From the NCBI RefSeq assembly GCF_024808255.1, contig NZ_JANTYS010000001.1:1-64000 (forward strand): a stretch of 64,000 bases of DNA, read 5' to 3'. A program made the translations under genes and the position numbers. The stretch is from Mucilaginibacter dorajii. GTDB lineage: Bacteria; Bacteroidota; Bacteroidia; Sphingobacteriales; Sphingobacteriaceae. The notes under the pieces were generated by a model, which saw nothing but the letters and a program-made list of their open reading frames with translations, ran no database searches and was not told where the DNA came from. Positions 28,207-37,786 of this stretch are shown piece after piece. How positions within the stretch are numbered: the stretch's first letter is position 1; each line of letters begins with the position of its first letter.

Positions 28207-30588
28207 ATGGATGCTAAACGAATTATAAAAAAAGTTGCGGTATTGGGGTCGGGAGTAATGGGCAGCCGTATAGCCTGCCATTTTGCAAATATCGGCGTAC
28301 AGGTACTGTTGCTTGATATTGTGCCCAAAGATGCCCCCGCGGGTGATAAAAAAGCCCGGAATAAAATTGTTAATGATGCGCTTGATTTTGCTTTAAAATC
28401 AAACCCATCGCCCGTTTATCTGAAATCATTTGCAAAACGCATCACCACCGGAAATTTTGATGACGATATGCCCAAAATTGCCGATTGCGATTGGGTGATT
28501 GAAGTTGTGGTTGAGCGCCTGGATATTAAACAGCAGGTATTTGAAATGGTAGAAAAATACAGGAAACCGGGTACGCTTATCACCTCAAACACATCCGGCA
28601 TCCCCATTCATTTAATGGCCGAAGGCAGGAGTGATGATTTCAGGAAGCATTTTTGCGGCAGCCATTTCTTTAACCCTCCACGATATTTAAAACTATTGGA
28701 GATCATCCCCACAAAAGAAACATTGGCAAGCGTTGTTGATTTTTTGTTGGAATTTGGCAGCAAGTACCTGGGCAAAACCACAGTTTTGGCCAAAGATACC
28801 CCGGCATTTATTGGTAACCGTATTGGGGTTTTCAGTATCATGAGCGTATTGCATTATGTGCAAAAAACCGGGATGACGGTTGAGGAGGTTGATAAACTAA
28901 CCGGGCCGGTAATTGGTCACCCTAAATCGGCAACGTTCCGCACCAATGATGTGGTTGGCTTGGATACCATGGTGCATGTTGCCAATGGCCTTTACAAAAA
29001 CGCGCCGGATGATGAGGCCAGGGAATTGTTCAGGATCCCATCATTTGTAGATGAAATGCTGAAAAATAACTGGCTGGGCAGTAAAACCGGGCAGGGCTTT
29101 TACAAAAAAGAAAAAGTTGACGGGGTAAACCAGTTTTACGCGCTCGACCTGCAAACCCTGCAATACAAACCATCGCAAAAAGTGAAATTTGCTTCTTTGG
29201 AAACTACCAAAACAGTCGATAGCCTTAAAGCCCGGTTAAAGATATTGGTTGCAGCAAAAGACAAAGCAGGCGATTTTTACCGCGCTACATTCTATGAGCT
29301 ATTTGCTTACGCCAGTAACCGCATTCCCGAAATAGCCGACGAGCTTTATAAAATAGATGCTGCCACAAGCGCAGGTTTTGGCTGGGAAATGGGCCCCTTT
29401 GAAAAATGGGACGCGCTGGGTGTTAAAGATACAGTAAAGGCCATGGAGGTGGCAGGAAACAAACCCGCCCAGTGGGTGTATGACATGCTTGCGGCAGGGG
29501 TAGAAAGCTTTTATAAAATAGAGGATGGTAAACGCTTGTATTATGATATCCAATCTAAAAGCCACAAGGAAATTCCGGGAACGGAAGGTTTCATCCTGTT
29601 GGATAATATCCGCGCCACAAATACGGTATGGAAAAACAGCGGAACTACCATCACCGATATAGGAGATGGCATATTGAACCTGGAGTTTCATACCAAAATG
29701 AACACTATAGGCGGGGAAGTAATTGAAGGCATTAATAAGGCCATCACACTTGCCGAAACAAGCTACAAAGGGCTGGTGATCTCAAACGAAGGAGCCAATT
29801 TTAGCGCCGGGGCTAATGTGGGCATGATATTTATGATGGCCGTTGAGCAGGAGTTTGATGAGCTGAATATGGTCATCAAGGCCTTTCAAAATACCATGAT
29901 GCGCATCCGTTATTCATCTATCCCGGTGGTAATAGCGCCGCATCAAATGGCTTTGGGCGGCGGTTGTGAAATGTGCTTACACGCCGATAAAGTAGTAGCC
30001 CATGCCGAATTGTATATGGGCCTGGTTGAGTTTGGTGTTGGCCTTATACCTGGCGGCGGCGGAACCAAAGAATTTGCCCTGCGCCTTTCAGATGAACTAC
30101 AGGACGGTGATATCGAACTCAATAATTTCCGGGATAGGTTTTTAACCATTGGTCAGGCTAAAGTATCCACATCGGCCTATGAGGCTTTTGAGTTTGGCTA
30201 CCTTAAAAAGGGAAGAGACCTGGTTGTGGTATCCCGCGAGCGCTTACTTGCCGAAGCCAAGCAGCAATGCCTGCAAATGGCCAATGAGGGCTATATGCAA
30301 CCCATCCCGCGCAGCGATATCAGGGTATTGGGCAAGCAGGCCCTTGGTCTGGGTTATGTGGGGGCTAATACCATGTACAGTGGTAATTACATCAGTGAGC
30401 ACGATGTTAAAATATCTCAGAAACTGGCCTATGTGCTTTCTGGTGGCGATTTGTCTCAGCCTTCGATAGTGAGCGAAGATTATTTGCTGGGATTGGAGCG
30501 TGAGGCCTTCATCTCGCTTTGCACCGAAAAGAAAACGCTTGAGCGGATTCAGTCTATTTTAACAGGCGGCAAAGTGTTAAGGAACTAA
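28207..30588 (+). CDS. fadN: 3-hydroxyacyl-CoA dehydrogenase / enoyl-CoA hydratase (FadN-type)
   Basis: A 793-aa bifunctional beta-oxidation enzyme in the FadN domain order: dehydrogenase first, hydratase last, the reverse of E. coli FadB. The Rossmann NAD site is VAVLGSGVMGSRIACHFA (about 10-27). 3HCDH C-terminal domains cover about 200-450, including KDTPAFIGNRIG. The crotonase domain (about 495-690) has NEGANFSAGANV, LGGGCEM with the first catalytic Glu, and GLIPGGGGTKE. The size equals B. subtilis FadN (789 aa). The thiolase gene follows after 29 bp. Confidence 0.95.
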   Translation: MDAKRIIKKVAVLGSGVMGSRIACHFANIGVQVLLLDIVPKDAPAGDKKARNKIVNDALDFALKSNPSPVYLKSFAKRITTGNFDDDMPKIADCDWVIEVVVERLDIKQQVFEMVEKYRKPGTLITSNTSGIPIHLMAEGRSDDFRKHFCGSHFFNPPRYLKLLEIIPTKETLASVVDFLLEFGSKYLGKTTVLAKDTPAFIGNRIGVFSIMSVLHYVQKTGMTVEEVDKLTGPVIGHPKSATFRTNDVVGLDTMVHVANGLYKNAPDDEARELFRIPSFVDEMLKNNWLGSKTGQGFYKKEKVDGVNQFYALDLQTLQYKPSQKVKFASLETTKTVDSLKARLKILVAAKDKAGDFYRATFYELFAYASNRIPEIADELYKIDAATSAGFGWEMGPFEKWDALGVKDTVKAMEVAGNKPAQWVYDMLAAGVESFYKIEDGKRLYYDIQSKSHKEIPGTEGFILLDNIRATNTVWKNSGTTITDIGDGILNLEFHTKMNTIGGEVIEGINKAITLAETSYKGLVISNEGANFSAGANVGMIFMMAVEQEFDELNMVIKAFQNTMMRIRYSSIPVVIAPHQMALGGGCEMCLHADKVVAHAELYMGLVEFGVGLIPGGGGTKEFALRLSDELQDGDIELNNFRDRFLTIGQAKVSTSAYEAFEFGYLKKGRDLVVVSRERLLAEAKQQCLQMANEGYMQPIPRSDIRVLGKQALGLGYVGANTMYSGNYISEHDVKISQKLAYVLSGGDLSQPSIVSEDYLLGLEREAFISLCTEKKTLERIQSILTGGKVLRN

Positions 30589-30617
30589 ATTTTAATACGT
30601 ACAAAAATCTCGATAAA

Positions 30618-31793
30618 ATGAACGCATATATAGTGGCAGCCAGCCGCAGCGCTGTTGGAAAAGCTACCCGGGGCGGGTTTAGATTTACCCGGCCGGATAC
30701 CCTTGCCGCAGATGTGATAAGGCAGTTAATGGCATCTGTGCCTAATGTTGATAAAGAGCAGATTGACGATGTGATTGTAGGCAATGCAACACCCGAGGCA
30801 GAGCAGGGCTTAAACGTAGCCAGGCTCATATCGCTCATGGCGTTGGATACCGATAAAGTACCCGGTATGACCGTTAACCGCTACTGTTCATCGGGCCTGG
30901 AAACTATCGCCATAGCCTCTGCAAAAATACACAGCGGCATTGCCGATTGTATTATAGCAGGCGGCGTAGAAAGCATGAGCCTGATCCCGATGGGGGGCTG
31001 GCGCATTGTTCCTAATGCTGATGTTGCCCTGGCACACCCTGATTATTACTGGGGCATGGGCCTTACAGCCGAAGCAGTGGCAAAAGAGTATAATATCAGT
31101 CGGCAAGAGCAGGATCAGTTTGCTTATAACTCGCACCAGAAAGCTATCAACGCTATTAAGGCGGGTAAATTCAAGGATGAAATAGCCCCGGTAAATATTG
31201 TGGAAACCTATATTGATGAAAGCGGCAAGAAAAAGAACCGGGAATTTAAAGTAGATACAGATGAAGGTCCAAGGGCAGATACATCCATTGACGCATTGGC
31301 TAAACTAAAGCCTGTTTTTGACGCGAAGGGAATGGTAACCGCCGGCAATTCATCCCAAACAAGTGATGGGGCGGCTTTTGTAATGGTGGTAAGCGAACGC
31401 TTTTTAAAACAAAACAACCTTAAACCAATTGCAAGGCTGGTTAATTATGCCGTGGCAGGCGTTCCTCCACGCATTATGGGCATAGGGCCATTGGTGGCTA
31501 TCCCCAAAGTATTGAAAATGGCGGGGATGAAGCAGCAGGATATCGACCTGATTGAATTGAACGAAGCGTTTGCATCGCAATCATTGGCTATCATTAAAGG
31601 ATTGGAGCTTGATCCCGAAATAGTAAATGTAAATGGCGGCGCGATAGCGCTTGGGCATCCGCTTGGCTGCACGGGGGCCAAGCTTTCGGTTCAGCTGTTT
31701 AATGAATTGAAACGGCGGGATAAAAAATATGGTATTGTTACCATGTGTGTAGGCACCGGGCAAGGCGCAGCGGGTGTATTTGAATTACTGTAA
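30618..31793 (+). CDS. fadA: Acetyl-CoA acyltransferase (thiolase)
   Basis: A 391-aa thiolase performing the last beta-oxidation step. The nucleophilic Cys90 lies in NRYCSSGLETIAIA. NEAFASQ, GGAIALGHPLGCTGA and the C-terminal CVGTGQGAAGVFE supply the catalytic His and second Cys. It follows FadN as in the B. subtilis fadNAE operon and precedes the acyl-CoA synthetase by 33 bp. Confidence 0.96.
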   Translation: MNAYIVAASRSAVGKATRGGFRFTRPDTLAADVIRQLMASVPNVDKEQIDDVIVGNATPEAEQGLNVARLISLMALDTDKVPGMTVNRYCSSGLETIAIASAKIHSGIADCIIAGGVESMSLIPMGGWRIVPNADVALAHPDYYWGMGLTAEAVAKEYNISRQEQDQFAYNSHQKAINAIKAGKFKDEIAPVNIVETYIDESGKKKNREFKVDTDEGPRADTSIDALAKLKPVFDAKGMVTAGNSSQTSDGAAFVMVVSERFLKQNNLKPIARLVNYAVAGVPPRIMGIGPLVAIPKVLKMAGMKQQDIDLIELNEAFASQSLAIIKGLELDPEIVNVNGGAIALGHPLGCTGAKLSVQLFNELKRRDKKYGIVTMCVGTGQGAAGVFELL

Positions 31794-31826
31794 AGGCTAA
31801 CCTTTATATAAGATAACTGTTGCCAT

Positions 31827-33641
31827 ATGGAAAACGCGACACGATTATTTGACTGCATAAACACCCAGGCCAGGGCGCCAAGGGTAGATTTGTTGAATGC
31901 AAAAGAAAATGGCTCCTGGAAATTATACAGCACAGCCGAGGTACATACCATGGTTTACCAGTTATGCACCGCGTTGATAGATCTGGGCGTTTCAGGTAAT
32001 GACGGTACCGCCGCCGGGCGGGATAAAATTGGGCTGATCAGCAATGGCAGGCCCGAGTGGATAATAACCGACCTGGCAGTACAGCAAACCGGTGCTATAC
32101 TGGTTCCCTTATATCCCAACACAGGTACCAAAGAAATTGAACAGATCCTGAATGAGGCCGAAGTTAAATTTGTATTTGTAAGCAGTAAAGATTTGTGCGA
32201 TAAGGTAAAACTGGTACACGCAAACATACCATCGCTAAAAGCCATTTACACGTTTGACCATATAGATGATTGCACGCATTGGAGCGTGCTGCTTAAGCCC
32301 CTGGCTGATGGCTATGAGCAAAAAATAAAAGCGATAAGCGATAGCATTACCGAAAACGACATTGCAACCATCATTTATACATCTGGTACCACCGGCAGAC
32401 CTAAAGGGGTAATGCTTACTCATAAAAATATCATGAGCAATGCAATGGCTTCTGGTGCGGTGCTTAGCCAGATACCATTAAAAGAAAGAAGCGTTTTAAG
32501 CTTTTTGCCCCTGAATCACATTTTTGAAAAGATGTGTACCTACGTTTATCTGTACTACGGCTTTTCCATTTACTATGCCGAAAATATGGACACCATCGGG
32601 CCAAATTTAAAAGAGGTAAAACCATCGCTTTTTACAGCCGTGCCGCGTTTGCTTGAAAAAGTGTTTGAGAAAATTATGGTGCAAGGCCAAAAGCTAACCG
32701 GTATAAAAAGGAAGATCTTTTTCTGGTCGGTAAAGGTGGCAGAAGCCTATGAGTTACATGATACCAGCCTGTGGTACAAAATTAAACTGGCCATAGCCGA
32801 TAAGTTGGTATACAGCAAGTGGCGCAACGCCATCGGCGGCAATATCAAAGCGATAGTGGTCGGCAGCTCGGCCTGCCCGGTTAAGCTGGAAAGGATTTTT
32901 ACCGCGGCAAATATCGTTATTATGGAAGGCTATGGGCTTACCGAAACTTCGCCGGTAATTGCCGTAAACTGTTATGAAAAAAGCAAAAGGAGATTCGGAA
33001 CAGTTGGCCCCTTGCTGAGCGGTGTGCAGGTTAAGATAGCCGCCGATGGTGAGATCCTTTGTAAAGGCCCCAATATCATGGCCGGATATTATAAAAATGC
33101 AGAGCTTACAGCCGAAGTAATAGAAGATGGCTGGTTCCATACCGGGGATATCGGCGAATTGGACAAGGACTCGTTCCTAAAAATAACCGACCGCAAAAAG
33201 GAGATATTTAAAACATCAGGTGGCAAATACGTAGCTCCTTTACCTATCGAAAACAAGATGAAAGAAAATTATTTCATTGAGCAAATGATGGTTGTTGGGT
33301 CCGAAAGAAAGTTTGTTGCCGCGTTGATCGTACCCTCTTACACCCATTTAAAGCCCTGGTGCGATAAAAATGAGATCCCATTTTTATCCAACAAAGAGTT
33401 AATTAAAGATGCCAGGGTGATAGAGCTATATCAATCCATCATCAATACTTATAATCCCGAGTTTAACCATGTTGAACAGGTGAAGAAAATAACATTGTTA
33501 TCCAATGAATGGTCTATAGACAGCGGGGAACTTACGCCAACTGGTAAAATGAAACGAAAAGTAATTGCTGAAAAGTACAAGACCGAAATAGATAAAATGT
33601 ACCCCAGCGAAGTGAACGAAAATCCAACGTTTGTAAACTGA
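31827..33641 (+). CDS. Long-chain acyl-CoA synthetase (AMP-forming)
   Basis: A 604-aa FAA1/FadD-type ligase activating fatty acids to acyl-CoA. The P-loop is IIYTSGTTGRPKGVMLTH in two overlapping blocks (about 186-203). MEGYGLTETSPV and DGWFHTGDIGELD with TDRKKEIFKTSGGKYVAP match the A5-A8 motifs. The eukaryotic-like long-chain form is indicated by the insert near FYDQ-type sequences and by GQKLTGIKRKIFFWS. It precedes the isomerase gene by 8 bp. Confidence 0.95.
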   Translation: MENATRLFDCINTQARAPRVDLLNAKENGSWKLYSTAEVHTMVYQLCTALIDLGVSGNDGTAAGRDKIGLISNGRPEWIITDLAVQQTGAILVPLYPNTGTKEIEQILNEAEVKFVFVSSKDLCDKVKLVHANIPSLKAIYTFDHIDDCTHWSVLLKPLADGYEQKIKAISDSITENDIATIIYTSGTTGRPKGVMLTHKNIMSNAMASGAVLSQIPLKERSVLSFLPLNHIFEKMCTYVYLYYGFSIYYAENMDTIGPNLKEVKPSLFTAVPRLLEKVFEKIMVQGQKLTGIKRKIFFWSVKVAEAYELHDTSLWYKIKLAIADKLVYSKWRNAIGGNIKAIVVGSSACPVKLERIFTAANIVIMEGYGLTETSPVIAVNCYEKSKRRFGTVGPLLSGVQVKIAADGEILCKGPNIMAGYYKNAELTAEVIEDGWFHTGDIGELDKDSFLKITDRKKEIFKTSGGKYVAPLPIENKMKENYFIEQMMVVGSERKFVAALIVPSYTHLKPWCDKNEIPFLSNKELIKDARVIELYQSIINTYNPEFNHVEQVKKITLLSNEWSIDSGELTPTGKMKRKVIAEKYKTEIDKMYPSEVNENPTFVN

Positions 33642-33649
33642 ATAAGCCG

Positions 33650-34426
33650 ATGAGTACATTTCAAACAACAATACAGGGCAAACTGGTGGTGATAACATTG
33701 GATAGGGGGCGTTCAAATGCCATCAACCACCAGATGGTTAAAGAACTGGCCGACTGCATAAAAAAGCTGGAGAATGATGACAATGTAGGCGGGGTGATCT
33801 TAACCGGGAAGGAAGGCTTTTTTTCGTCGGGGATAGACCTGATTGAGGCTTATGAATATAATGAAAGCCAAAGTCGTGAATTTTGGATCGATTTTTTGGC
33901 ACTGCAACATATTTTAACAGCTTTCAGGAAGCCGTTAGTGGCGGCCATAAGCGGGCATAGCCCTGCCGGTGGCTGCATATTGGCTATTTGTTGCGATTAC
34001 CGGGTAATGGCTACGGGTAAATTCATCATCGGCTTAAATGAAATCCCTGTTGGTATTATTGTGCCCGATAGCGTTTTTAATCTGTATGCTTTCTGGCTTG
34101 GTCAGCGTAAAGCTTATCAATATTTAATGGAGGGGAAATTGCTGCAGGTAGATGAAGCGCTTGAAGCGGGGTTGATTGATGAAATCAGCGCGCCGGGTGG
34201 CTTGATGAATGCCGCTATTGAAAAGGTAACAGCTTACATGAAGCTTAACCCGGTTACCTGGAGCCAAAGTAAGCTTAACTTACGTAAGGAGCTGATCAAT
34301 AAGTTAAAAGTCGATCAAACCGATACTTTAAATAAGATGCTGGAGCAATGGTGGGCACCTGCAACCAGGCAGGGATTGCAAATGATGATCCAAAATTTAA
34401 AATCAAAAAATACTGCTGCTAATTAA
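33650..34426 (+). CDS. Delta3,delta2-enoyl-CoA isomerase (ECI1-like crotonase)
   Basis: A 258-aa crotonase-fold protein. Where hydratases have Glu in the first active-site loop (GGGCEL), this has PAGGCILAICCDYRV. The second loop keeps Glu in IGLNEIPVGI. That single-Glu pattern, with GLNE, matches mitochondrial ECI1, which shifts double bonds so that unsaturated fatty acids can enter beta-oxidation. I infer isomerase rather than hydratase activity. It lies directly before the dienoyl-CoA reductase gene, the other enzyme needed for unsaturated chains. Confidence 0.82.
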   Translation: MSTFQTTIQGKLVVITLDRGRSNAINHQMVKELADCIKKLENDDNVGGVILTGKEGFFSSGIDLIEAYEYNESQSREFWIDFLALQHILTAFRKPLVAAISGHSPAGGCILAICCDYRVMATGKFIIGLNEIPVGIIVPDSVFNLYAFWLGQRKAYQYLMEGKLLQVDEALEAGLIDEISAPGGLMNAAIEKVTAYMKLNPVTWSQSKLNLRKELINKLKVDQTDTLNKMLEQWWAPATRQGLQMMIQNLKSKNTAAN

Positions 34427-34429
34427 TTG

Positions 34430-35344
34430 ATGATGACAGATCCGGAAACTCCAAATAATGCTACGCCATTCAATCCCGCAACTGCCGGTGGTATGCTAAG
34501 GGAAAATGCCCTGAAGGGAAAAACCATCATAGTTACAGGTGGCGGAACCGGGCTTGGCAGGGCAATGGGCACTTACTTTTTGCAATTAGGCGCCAGCCTG
34601 GTAATCACCAGCCGTAAATTGGATGTTTTGAAACAAACGGCTGCCGAAATGGAAGCCGAAACAGGTGGCAAGGTATTACCCATTTCCTGCGATGTTAGGA
34701 AATATGACGAAGTTGAAAAAATGCTGCAACAAGCCATTGAGACATTTGGCCGGGTTGATGCGCTTTTAAACAATGCAGCCGGTAATTTTATTTCGCCTAC
34801 CGAACGCTTATCGGCAAACGCGTTTTCGGCTATCATTGATATTGTTTTAAAAGGTTCTGCCAATTGCTCATTGGCTTTGGGTAAATACTGGATTGGCGAA
34901 AAAATACCTGGTAATATATTGAATATTGTTACTACCTATGCCTTTACCGGTTCGGCCTATGTGGTGCCGTCTGCCTGTGCAAAGGGAGGCGTGTTGGCCA
35001 TGACCCGCTCTTTAGCGGTTGAGTGGGGCAGGCATGGCATACGTACCAATGCCATTGCGCCAGGCCCATTTCCTACAAAAGGGGCATGGGACCGATTGCT
35101 TCCGGGAGATATGGCCAAAAAGTTTGATTTTAAGAACAGGGTACCCCTTAAACGGGTAGGTGAGCAGCAGGAACTGGCTAACCTGGCCGCTTTCCTGGTG
35201 TCCGATTTTTCGGGTTATATAAACGGAGAGGTTATTACCATCGATGGGGGAGAGTGGTTGCAAGGTGCCGGCCAGTTCAACGCGCTTGAAATGATCCCGG
35301 CCGAAATGTGGGATAATATTGAAAAGGCCACCCGGTCGGCTTAA
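34430..35344 (+). CDS. 2,4-dienoyl-CoA reductase-like SDR (DECR1 type)
   Basis: A 304-aa NADPH-dependent short-chain dehydrogenase/reductase. The dinucleotide site is VTGGGTGLGRAMG (about 36-48), and NNAAGNF is the NNAG motif. In place of the usual YxxxK it has YVVPSACAKGGV, and this is followed by EWGRHGIRTNAIAPGP, PTKGAWDRL, ELANLAAFLVSDF and INGEVITIDGGE. That run closely parallels mitochondrial DECR1. It should reduce dienoyl-CoA intermediates of unsaturated fatty acids. The previous stop codon is followed directly by TTGATGATG, so the ATG at 34430 or 34433 starts it. Confidence 0.85.
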   Translation: MMTDPETPNNATPFNPATAGGMLRENALKGKTIIVTGGGTGLGRAMGTYFLQLGASLVITSRKLDVLKQTAAEMEAETGGKVLPISCDVRKYDEVEKMLQQAIETFGRVDALLNNAAGNFISPTERLSANAFSAIIDIVLKGSANCSLALGKYWIGEKIPGNILNIVTTYAFTGSAYVVPSACAKGGVLAMTRSLAVEWGRHGIRTNAIAPGPFPTKGAWDRLLPGDMAKKFDFKNRVPLKRVGEQQELANLAAFLVSDFSGYINGEVITIDGGEWLQGAGQFNALEMIPAEMWDNIEKATRSA

Positions 35345-35385
35345 GTAGATTGCTTCGTGCTTGCTCATGACAAGTTGTAGATCCC

Positions 35386-35418
35386 AAACTTACGAAGTTT
35401 TTAAAACTTCGTAAGTTT
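35386..35418. terminator. Hairpin ending the fatty-acid operon
   Basis: AAACTTACGAAGTTTT (35386-35401) and AAAACTTCGTAAGTTT (35403-35418) form a perfect 16-bp dyad with almost no loop, followed by TT. It starts 42 bp past the last gene. The sequence also resembles a dispersed repeat, so its terminator role is probable but not certain. Confidence 0.6.
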
Positions 35419-35485
35419 TTCGCCGGTTTGTTATTTTTACCTTCAGAGGCCGCGGATTTTACAACTACCCATTACAAGTCCACCA

Positions 35486-35568
35486 TGTCATTGCGAGGCA
35501 CGAAGCAATCGCATGCTATACAAGGCGGATCTGTACAGTTCGCGATTGCTTCGTTCCTCGCAATGACA
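35486..35568. repeat. Stand-alone GTCATTGCGAGG palindrome
   Basis: TGTCATTGCGAGG (35486-35498) and CCTCGCAATGACA (35556-35568), with inner arms CGAAGCAATCGC and GCGATTGCTTCG. The centre contains GGCGGATCTGTACAG. The same unit, with a different centre, is carried inside the MITE at 40473-40720. No gene content. Confidence 0.75.
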
Positions 35569-35766
35569 TAGCTTTATATTGCCATTCCACCTTCAGAATT
35601 TCGCGGAATTTTAGAACTCAGGATGACCAATCTTTTTACAAGCCGCCATGGGTAGGCACGAAGAAAAACTTTAAACAATTGAATTTTTAATGAAAGGATA
35701 ATAAAAAATAGAAGCTTTTCTATAGCTTAGCGTTATATATAAAAAAGCATAACGAAAACTATAAAA

Positions 35767-37773
35767 ATGAAGCTAACATTACCCTTATTTACAATTATCC
35801 TATTAATCTTATCATGTTTTTTTAGCGTGCAGGCTAATGCGCAGGTTGCAGATACAAGCAAACATGTCTTCCAACTTGGCCAGGTTAATATTATAGGCAC
35901 CAAAGACAGTTTAAGAAGCAACAAGCTAAGCGCCGGTACGCTTAATTTATATAACCGGTACGATGTATCGCATGCCTTGAGTTTATTGCCCGGTGTCACC
36001 CTTACAGCCATTGGTCCACGAAATGAGTCGGCTGTAAATGTACGTGGGTTTGATATCCGCCAGGTTCCTGTTTATTTAGATGGGATCCCTTTATATGTAC
36101 CTTACGATGGTTATGTGGATTTGGCAAGGTATAATACATTTAACCTGTCGGAGATTAATATTTCTAAAGGTTATTCATCCGTATTATTCGGGCCAAATGC
36201 CGAAGGCGGAGCGATAAACCTGGTGAGCCGCAAACCTGCAAACCCTTTTGAACTGAACGCGGTTGCCGGATACCTTAACGGCGGCTACCGCCTTAATACA
36301 AACATTGGGTCTAACTTAGGTAAGTTTTATTACCAGGTTTCTGCTTCGCAATTAAAACGCGATTATTTTCCGCTTTCATCATCTTTTACACCGGTTAAAA
36401 ATGAAGATGGCGGCCACCGGGATAATTCTTACAGCAACGATATTGATGTAAGCGGCAAAGTTGGATTTACGCCAACGGCATCGCAGGAGTATGCTATTGG
36501 CTATAGTTACCATCATGGTACAAAAGGTACACCCGTATACGCGGGCAACGACCCACAAAATTCTTTACTCACCAAACCGCGTTACTGGAAATGGCCTAAC
36601 TGGGATACCCAGGGCCTGTACCTGTTAAGCAACAACAAGATCAATGCAACTAATGTGATTAAAACCCGCTGGTATTACAGCCAGTTTAAAAACGAGATTG
36701 ACAGTTATGACGATGTAAACTATAGCACCATTACCAAACCTTATGCCTTTAAAAGTATTTATAATGATTACACATTGGGAGGCAGCGTGATATTTGAGAA
36801 TACTGATATCAAGAATAATAGCTTTAGCGTTGTGGGGCAATACAAACAGGATGTGCACCGGGAACACAACGTAGGCGAACCAACGCGGCGTGATGCTGAT
36901 AATAATTTCTACGCGGGTGCAGAAGACACCTACCATATTACGTCGGCCCTGAAGGTAAATGCGGGTGTAGGTTTTAATGACAGGCGTAATACTCAGGCGC
37001 AGCTGTACAGCAACAACGTAATTTCTGACCTGCCCGGTGGCGGAAACAGCGCGTGGAATGTGCAGGGCCTTGTTCAATATGATTTGGATGATACCAATTC
37101 ACTTAGCTTTTCTGTGGCGCGTAAAACCCGGTTTGCGACCATCAAGGATCGCTATTCCTTTAAATTAGGCACAGCCATTCCCAATCCCGATTTGAAAGCA
37201 GAGGACGCCTTAAATTATGATTTGAGCTATCATACGCTTATTGGCAGTAAATTAACCTTACAGGCATCCGGCTTTTACAGTAAGATCAATAATAGTATCC
37301 AAACCGTTAATAATGTAGCTGTGGATCCTACCACGCACGTAAACCTTTCACAGGTGCAAAACGTTGGCCGGGCAGAATATTATGGCGCAGAATTTGCCGC
37401 CGGTTACCCAATTAACACGCAATTAAGAGTGGACGCCAATTATACCCTCATCGTGCGTAACAATCTGTCGGCCCCTCAAATCTATTTTACAGATGTGCCC
37501 AAGCATAAGGTGTTTGCGTCGATACAATATTCGCCTGTTGCCAAATTATACGTGCTGGCATCTGAAGAGTATAATTCAAAAAGATATAGCACCAGTTACG
37601 GCACAACATCCGGCGCGTTTTATTTAAGTAATGTAAAAGCACACCTTACTTTGGTAAAAGGATTATCTTTAGAAGGCGGTGTAAACAACTTATTCGACCG
37701 TAACTATACACTTGTAGAAGGTTACCCCGAAGAAGGAAGAAATTACTTTGTTAACCTGATGTTTAACTATTAA
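35767..37773 (+). CDS. TonB-dependent receptor, small siderophore-type
   Basis: A 668-aa outer-membrane receptor without STN or SusC-type N-terminal repeat. A signal peptide (about 1-26, ANAQ) is followed by a plug (LSLLPGVTLTAIGPRNESAVNVRGFD; YLDGIPLYVPYDG) and a 22-strand-type barrel ending VNLMFNY. The C-terminal phenylalanine or tyrosine end and the GGVNNLFDRNY strand match FepA-like receptors. It is followed by a di-haem peroxidase gene (14 bp) and a small SUOX-like gene, so it may serve metal or redox-cofactor import (inference). Confidence 0.9.
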   Translation: MKLTLPLFTIILLILSCFFSVQANAQVADTSKHVFQLGQVNIIGTKDSLRSNKLSAGTLNLYNRYDVSHALSLLPGVTLTAIGPRNESAVNVRGFDIRQVPVYLDGIPLYVPYDGYVDLARYNTFNLSEINISKGYSSVLFGPNAEGGAINLVSRKPANPFELNAVAGYLNGGYRLNTNIGSNLGKFYYQVSASQLKRDYFPLSSSFTPVKNEDGGHRDNSYSNDIDVSGKVGFTPTASQEYAIGYSYHHGTKGTPVYAGNDPQNSLLTKPRYWKWPNWDTQGLYLLSNNKINATNVIKTRWYYSQFKNEIDSYDDVNYSTITKPYAFKSIYNDYTLGGSVIFENTDIKNNSFSVVGQYKQDVHREHNVGEPTRRDADNNFYAGAEDTYHITSALKVNAGVGFNDRRNTQAQLYSNNVISDLPGGGNSAWNVQGLVQYDLDDTNSLSFSVARKTRFATIKDRYSFKLGTAIPNPDLKAEDALNYDLSYHTLIGSKLTLQASGFYSKINNSIQTVNNVAVDPTTHVNLSQVQNVGRAEYYGAEFAAGYPINTQLRVDANYTLIVRNNLSAPQIYFTDVPKHKVFASIQYSPVAKLYVLASEEYNSKRYSTSYGTTSGAFYLSNVKAHLTLVKGLSLEGGVNNLFDRNYTLVEGYPEEGRNYFVNLMFNY

Positions 37774-37786
37774 TTGATCATTTGAG

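Larger units (their letters stand above)
35345..35766. other. Intergenic region after the fatty-acid operon
   Basis: It contains the hairpin at 35386-35418, the GTCATTGCGAGG palindrome at 35486-35568, and an AT-rich 150 bp leading into the receptor gene. No open frame is supported. Confidence 0.55.

Noticed and set aside
29299..29691. Antisense open frame inside fadN and similar long antisense frames elsewhere
   Set aside because: They mirror conserved coding genes and have no recognisable domains.
35486..35568. Possible small RNA from the GTCATTGCGAGG palindrome
   Set aside because: The unit is a dispersed repeat; no promoter is seen.
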